From the NCBI GenBank assembly GCA_036346405.1, contig CM070563.1, positions 31,382,816-31,446,815 on the forward strand: a DNA stretch of 64,000 nt, in the 5' to 3' direction. Positions 59,322 through 64,000 of the stretch are shown in pieces. Position 1 is the stretch's first letter. The number at the start of each line of letters is the position of its first letter. Under the pieces are notes generated by a model that ran no database searches, had not been told where the DNA came from, and saw only the letters and a program-made list of their open reading frames with translations. A program made the position numbers and the translations under genes. This DNA comes from Phyllostachys edulis (taxonomy: Eukaryota > Streptophyta > Magnoliopsida > Poales > Poaceae).

Positions 59322-61030
59322 CTAGTATTTAGCCGTGCAACGCGAGGGAATTCGGTTAGTTCCCTGTGAAAGCAATGTCATGTTGTGTAGGTGTCCACAA
59401 TGTGAAGATACAATGATTTCATAACTTGACTACTAGTATACTTTGTTGTGAATACATTTACACTTGTACTTTGCACTATTCCAGAATAGTTCACATTGGT
59501 AGACCAAAATATGTCACAAATAAAGATACAATAGATGTGTGTGACCTGGAACCATTTATATCCAACGAAAGAACAAATCAGGGTCGCCCTACGACCAAAT
59601 CCAATGGTCCAGAACACACCAAATAAGATGATTCACACGGTTTAAAATAGCAAAGTGTTATCCCAATATTAAGTGCGGAGAAAAACGAGTATCCAACAAG
59701 AGCATATCCGCGTCCGTCTCTTACACAAGAATCCGTAGGCATCGAACCAAGCTCTAAGCTACTATTAATTCACGAGTCACACTATGTATACGAATGAGCA
59801 GAAATCTCCACTATCTTACAATTAAGTAAATTAGGCTCTACCGTACTCAAATGAACCAATCCATATCATAATAGAATAAAATCTACTGATGGCAACACAT
59901 TATCCACATATCGAAACTCAGAAGCAAAACAGATAGATCATCTTACTTGATGCTAATATCAAAGTGCTCCGGATACCAAACCAAAGCAACCAAAGGACAT
60001 CAAGCATTTCGACATGTCCTCTCAAATTGTAAAATCACATCCGGGAGGGCATCAATTCTTGGATCGCAGAATCAAGGAGAGATGCAAACATTGGAAAAGT
60101 TGTTTCTCCTTCATGTGGCATATCATCCTCCAATTTTGATCGATTTCAATGTTGACCCCGCAACCAAATTACTACCCGAATCAAACGCAGATTCGAGGAG
60201 GAACCACCATCCAAAGGATGCTCTTCTATTTACCGATCCAACAGCTTTTCCATCCAAACCATCGATGTCAATAATCGCCACCTCCTGCTTGATTTCTTCA
60301 AGGAGTAAACCAACGATTTGGTCGCCTCTGAATGGCTGTTTCCATCACACAATAGCCTTGCTCCTGATTAGTGATAGTGCCCCCATATGTAGTGATCCAG
60401 TAACATGATTCACCTTCTGCTTTCCTTCAACCTCCTAATTAGTGGATAAGCACTCCATGTCAAAGCAATGTAGTTCTGCTTACCGTGAGGCGCCCCAGGG
60501 GCTCAAGTGGAGTCGTCGAGGCAGGGACCATGCCGGCTGGGATCTCCGAGGGAAGCGGCATGAAGGTCATCTCCGGCAATGGCTCAGAGGCCGCCGGCGC
60601 GGAGACGGAGGGGGGTAGCGGAAACCGACGGAGGGGAGGAGCTGGGCGAAGGAGGCGTGCCGCGGAGGATCTGGGGCAGGACCGGGAGGAGGAATCCGAT
60701 CCACCCGACCACCGCCCGCCACGCCTACGCCACCGCCTTCCCTCACAGCGCGCTCGCCGCCGCTGCGATCGTGAGTACACCTCTGCTGCCGCCATGGCCA
60801 GGGCGGCGCCAAGCGCTGGAGGGAGCGGTGCCACCTTCTAATGGGGGCGGCGCCACCCACTGGAGGAGAGCGGCGTGGACGTGGGAGGCGGCAATGGAGA
60901 CGGCGCGAGAGAGACACTGGAGTGTGTGGCAGCCCAGCGTGGGGGGGAAGGGAGCCAGGGGAAATGTTGGGGGCGGCGGCCAGAAGAAAGAATAGGGTGG
61001 CGGCTGGGAGAATTATTGACTAGGGTTTTC
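59322..61030 (-). mobile_element. Possible Helitron 3' end and cargo
   Basis: On the minus strand the sequence ends GCGTTGCACGGCTAAATACTAG followed by T: a GC-rich imperfect hairpin 8 bp before CTAG, with T as the next base, is the standard plant Helitron 3' end. The 5' end was not found, so the right limit is a guess, set at the end of the GC-rich block. That block (60460-61030) yields ORFs in most frames and may be a gene first exon, but no domain is recognised. Confidence 0.4.
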
Positions 61031-62014
61031 AACTCTCCCTTAAATGGGTGTGAGACCTATGCCTTCTTGGGCCATGGGCCAAAAGGCCCACCGCTATTCC
61101 TCATTTCCCACTAGATTCTAATTATTATTATTATTAATAATAATTCATTAATTACTCCTTCACAATACAAATATTACAAAAAGGCAGTCTGACATGTCGA
61201 TAAAGTTGTACATCCCTACAGGGTTTAACCTACTCGAGTAGCCACGTTCTTGGTAATGACAATGCTTGGTTAGGTCGTGCAAGAATTAGACTACAACATT
61301 TTCATTAAAACTTGAAATTGGGTGGTACGAATGGGTAATTCATGCTATGTTATGGTGGCTATTGGGAAGTCACCTCTAGGATATTAATTATGCTTATAAT
61401 TGTTGTCTCACTGTTATTTAAACATTTAAAAATAGATTTGACAAATTGCTTTACAGTCTATTACTCTATTACAAAGAAAACTGCTTTATGCTGAAAATTG
61501 CTTAGTGTAGTAGCCTTTCCTTTGATACATGAATGCATCTATATATTCTTTTGCTTGTAAGACTTGCGAGTACAACTTTGTACTCAACCCGGTTGCTGCA
61601 ATTTCAAAGGAGGTTGATCTCTAAGGGATCGACTATTGTGAGACTGACTTCGTGCAGGACAACTACCTCAGTGGGTTTCCGGTCGATTGCCTTGTGGGTA
61701 AGGGCAGCCAGTTGGCTTTTATTTATTGCCATCTTATGGCTTTTGCTTCTACTGCAACTTTAGTTATTTATCTTGTCATTTGGTTGGTCGGCCCTATTTG
61801 TGTAATATGAACTTGTATGTCTTTTGGATGTTGTAAAAGTATGTTGTTATCAGTATTGTAATCTTGTGTGGAATTGATGCTTGATTTTGTGAGGTCTATG
61901 TGTACCTCTATCCTGGGAGGTACATGTTACACCGAGAGTCGAGTTATTTAATTTGTAATGCTAGGACCAATTGGATGGTTAAGTATTACAAGTTAAATAC
62001 CTTGAGTTCTCACA

Positions 62015-62383
62015 AGATTGTTATGATTTTATGTGTCATCAGTTGGTCTCAACCAATGATGATGTATAATCCTTAGACCTAAAATCATCATGGTTTCCTA
62101 CATGTAAAATAGTACACTTAGGGGTTGCCAAACGATACTCTGTAACTAGGTAGTTATAAAGGTAGTTTTTAGGTATGCTATGAAACATGCAGAGGAATGT
62201 GACTGGTCAGATATGGGATTTGCCCCTCCCAACATAACAGGGGAGATATCTCTGGGCCCCTCAATGTGGTCGGATAAAAAAAGTGCATGGCCGTGCCACT
62301 AGTGGTCGAAGAGTCGACCACATTAAGTTATCCAACACTTGATCGAGAAAGAATTGAATATTCCATGGATGACATAACATCTC
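62015..62383 (+). mobile_element. 3' LTR of the Copia element, second part
   Basis: It matches 34734-35105 of the 5' LTR (GTGTCATCAGTTGGTCTCAA..., CACTAGTGGTCGAAGAGTCG, CATGGATGACATAACATCTC) and stops where a new element starts. The rest of the LTR must lie beyond the window. Confidence 0.92.
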
Positions 62384-64000
62384 TGTAATACTCCAATTTA
62401 TTCTGATGAAGAAAGCAGTCAAAAGAGAAATTAGACTTTAGAGGAGGAGAAATCTGCAATTCCTCGGCAACCTGGGCCTCGGGCCTTGGCCTAGGAGGCC
62501 CAAGAAGGGCCGGCCACTAATAAAAGGACGGAGAAACCCTAGCCCACCACTGTAGCACTAATGCTACAGTGCTCTGCCACCACTACAATACTGCTGCAGT
62601 ACATGCCCTCCTCCTTGCACTCCATTGCTCCCTCTTGGTGGTGCTCTCCTCTTGCTGTCGGCCAAGGAGAAAGGTGGAGGGAGAGAGGAGAAGAAGAGGA
62701 GAGGAGCACCTCACGGGGGATTTAGTGGGCACACATGTCTTCAAGGGTAACGAACGACTCCTCGCTAGTTGGATCGAAATAGATTCGTAAATTGCTATGA
62801 TTAGGGGATCGTTGTTCTGCTGCGATTAATTTCAGAAATCTGTTCAATGCTTGTGCGTCATTTTTCGTGTAGTTAAATTCCGAATTGGAGGATAGCATCT
62901 CCTAGAGACTTGTGGGGTTTGTCTTCAGCTTTCCATAGGTTCAAAGATCACCCCATTCGGAGTTGTGTTCTAGAAGTTACGTTGGTTTCATTATTGCTGT
63001 CCAGAAATTCTGACGAATATTAGTAGTTGTTTTGTTTATTAAATAAGAATGTGTTAATGGTTGATTCAGGGAGTTTACCCAACATGATTGTCGTAGAAAA
63101 TTTCTTAAGCTTTTTAGATTGTTAAAAATCATGAATTTTGGTTCATCCATTTGAAAGATATGAATTTTCTTGTACTGCTGTTTATTCTGTCTATCATATT
63201 ATAGTTTTAGATTTTTCATCTGTTTATTAGACTCAGAGGTTGGCCGAATTAGAGAGTCTCGCCAACTAGGTTATTGTAGAGGATTTCGTTATCTTTCCAG
63301 ATAATCTGATATTGCACTTTTATGAGTTTCCGAGCGAAAGATATGTAGTTTTTAATGCTGATGTCCAGTATAGCTTCCTACTAGAATGTCGTCTAACTTG
63401 AGTAGAACAAGTAGTTAAACCTTGGGTTTTGGGAAGACAAGGTAGAGCGTTGTGAGTAGTGTCTTGTTATCACGTCGTTCTTATTTGAGTAATTTAATTG
63501 TGTAAGAGGAGAGAATTCGAGATTAGTGGCGTCATCCTTGCCTCCTAACGTGTCGCAACGTGAAAGGCAAGTGCAATTAGTGGTAGAACAATTAAAGTGA
63601 TTGTTCATGAATGTTCATATTATGATATTGATTGTTCATGAATGTTTGTTTCACGATATTGTTCTTTACTTATGAATGTCGCTGCTAGTCATTACATGTT
63701 TTTGTTGGATAAATGATTAGACTCATATGCATCATGTTATTATCCTTGAGGCTTGGCCACGTGGTGACCAAGTATTGATTTTGAGATCCCTATCATGTTT
63801 TGGACGGGCTTGAGGTCCCCACATTCATGGAGTGTGGGCTTATAGTCCCTGTGCTAGAAGGCACAGGCATGGGTATGCATCGACGGATGCATACTCCGCA
63901 TTACCGGTAAATGCAAAGAGAAAAGAAAAGAGTGCATCATGGCATTTGCATTGCATGAGCATATGATCTAGTTTATTATAAAGAATTGTGATTGGATGAT
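62384..64000 (+). mobile_element. LTR-type element inserted in the Copia 3' LTR (continues past window)
   Basis: It starts TGTAATACTCCAATTT exactly where homology to the Copia LTR ends; the candidate left duplication is ATCTC (62379-62383). The block 63800-63905 (GGGCTTGAGGTCCCC, CTAGAAGGCACAGGCATGG, GGATGCATACTCCGCATTAC) matches 58440-58680 in reverse, so it belongs to the family of the element at 49668-61178. An inverted CTGTAGCACTAATGCTACAG occurs near 62552. The ORF 62569-62790 has no domain. No polyprotein is visible. Confidence 0.75.

Larger units (their letters stand above)
49668..61178 (-). mobile_element. LTR-type element nested in the solo LTR, duplication AAAAG
   Basis: On the plus strand it begins TGTAACACCCTGGC and ends CAAATATTACA, flanked by AAAAG at 49663-49667 and 61179-61183. 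Comparison with the elements at 62384 (which starts TGTAATACTCC) and at 24325-24815 shows its true direction is minus. Without its CACTA passenger it is about 3.6 kb. It has no polyprotein and probably is a second type of solo LTR. The parts at 58440-58680 (TGCCGAGTAGTGTATCCGTC, then GGCACAGGGATCC) match 63800-63905 in reverse. Confidence 0.8.
46926..62014 (+). mobile_element. Solo LTR (Ty3/Gypsy type) in the Copia 3' LTR, duplication AGATT
   Basis: It starts TGTAACATCCCAATC and ends GAGTTCTCACA, flanked by AGATT at 46921-46925 and 62015-62019. Without the nested insertion its own sequence is about 3.57 kb. Its interior reads through the inner insertion: the left flank GTCTCGTAGGACTTAGCC...GGCAAAAAG joins GCAGTCTGACATG...GAGTAGCC as in the solo LTR at 17744-22305. 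No primer site or polyprotein is present, so it is read as a solo LTR. Contents include the repeated TCGATTTCGACCA(C/G) stretch at 47440-47610 and the GACCA(G/T)GTAGTCGAA repeats at 48425-48550. Confidence 0.85.
34401..62383 (+). mobile_element. Ty1/Copia element with multiple nested insertions
   Basis: The 5' LTR (34401-35988), primer site (35990), gag-pol (43229-46561), purine tract (AAGTGGGAAA at 46571) and 3' LTR starting at 46582 define one element. Its leader is interrupted by CACTA element 3 (36911-42742). Its 3' LTR is interrupted at 46925 by a solo LTR and its passengers (to 62014), resumes at 62015-62383, and is cut again by an insertion at 62384. Left flanking 5-mer is CTAAA; the right flank lies outside the window. 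LTR copies differ at scattered positions, so the element is not young. Confidence 0.88.

Noticed and set aside
60460..61032. ORFs of 116-138 aa on both strands
   Set aside because: R/G/A-rich in all frames. It could hide a host first exon, but nothing supports a specific frame.

Overview
This is nuclear DNA of a grass (Poaceae). The evidence is two intron-containing plant family-10 xylanase genes in a sea of grass-type transposable elements: CACTA elements with CACTAC termini and 3-bp target duplications, Ty3/Gypsy-like long terminal repeats starting TGTAACA, Ty1/Copia elements with an initiator-Met primer site, a Mutator-like transposase, Helitron-like ends and minisatellites. I cannot name the species from sequence alone. 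Only two ordinary host genes look intact.

Layout. 1-7946: two Gypsy-type LTR copies in opposite orientation (about 1-1449 on +, 4691-7946 on -) flanking a decayed Mutator-like transposase (about 1450-3925, -) and a non-standard ORF in gag position (4252-4533, -). 7947-10680: an inverted minisatellite, the remnant of a CACTA end carrying an exon-like segment, and a long degenerate ATGAAACTT-type repeat. 11243-14336 (-): GH10 endo-xylanase A, 7 exons, 583 aa. 15199-24324: a TNP2-encoding CACTA element (-), split inside its transposase frame by a 4562-bp solo LTR with a perfect CAAAA duplication. 24325-27600: LTR fragment and intergenic DNA. 27673-30899 (-): GH10 endo-xylanase B, 7 exons, 571 aa, the tandem paralogue of A. 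Mobile DNA has pushed the pair apart.

30900-34400 holds microsatellites, minisatellites, a hairpin-rich segment and a Copia pol fragment. From 34401 to beyond the right edge is a deeply nested structure that can be resolved from target duplications. A Ty1/Copia element (5' LTR 34401-35988; gag-pol 43229-46561) carries a gene-capturing CACTA (36911-42742, duplication ATG) in its leader. Its 3' LTR is split by a Gypsy-type solo LTR (46926-62014, AGATT). That is split by another LTR-type element (49668-61178, AAAAG), which is split by a 7890-bp CACTA (49869-57758, CAA). A further LTR-type insertion starts at 62384.

Most notable: (1) three copies of a long hairpin in the 7.9-kb CACTA whose arms differ by compensatory base changes; (2) an accessory gene with a near-identical promoter/leader in two separate CACTA elements, intact as a 166-aa ORF in one; (3) a CACTA carrying exon pieces of an M1 aminopeptidase and of a PPR protein; (4) a GC-AG intron kept in both xylanases; (5) the fully ordered nest of insertions.
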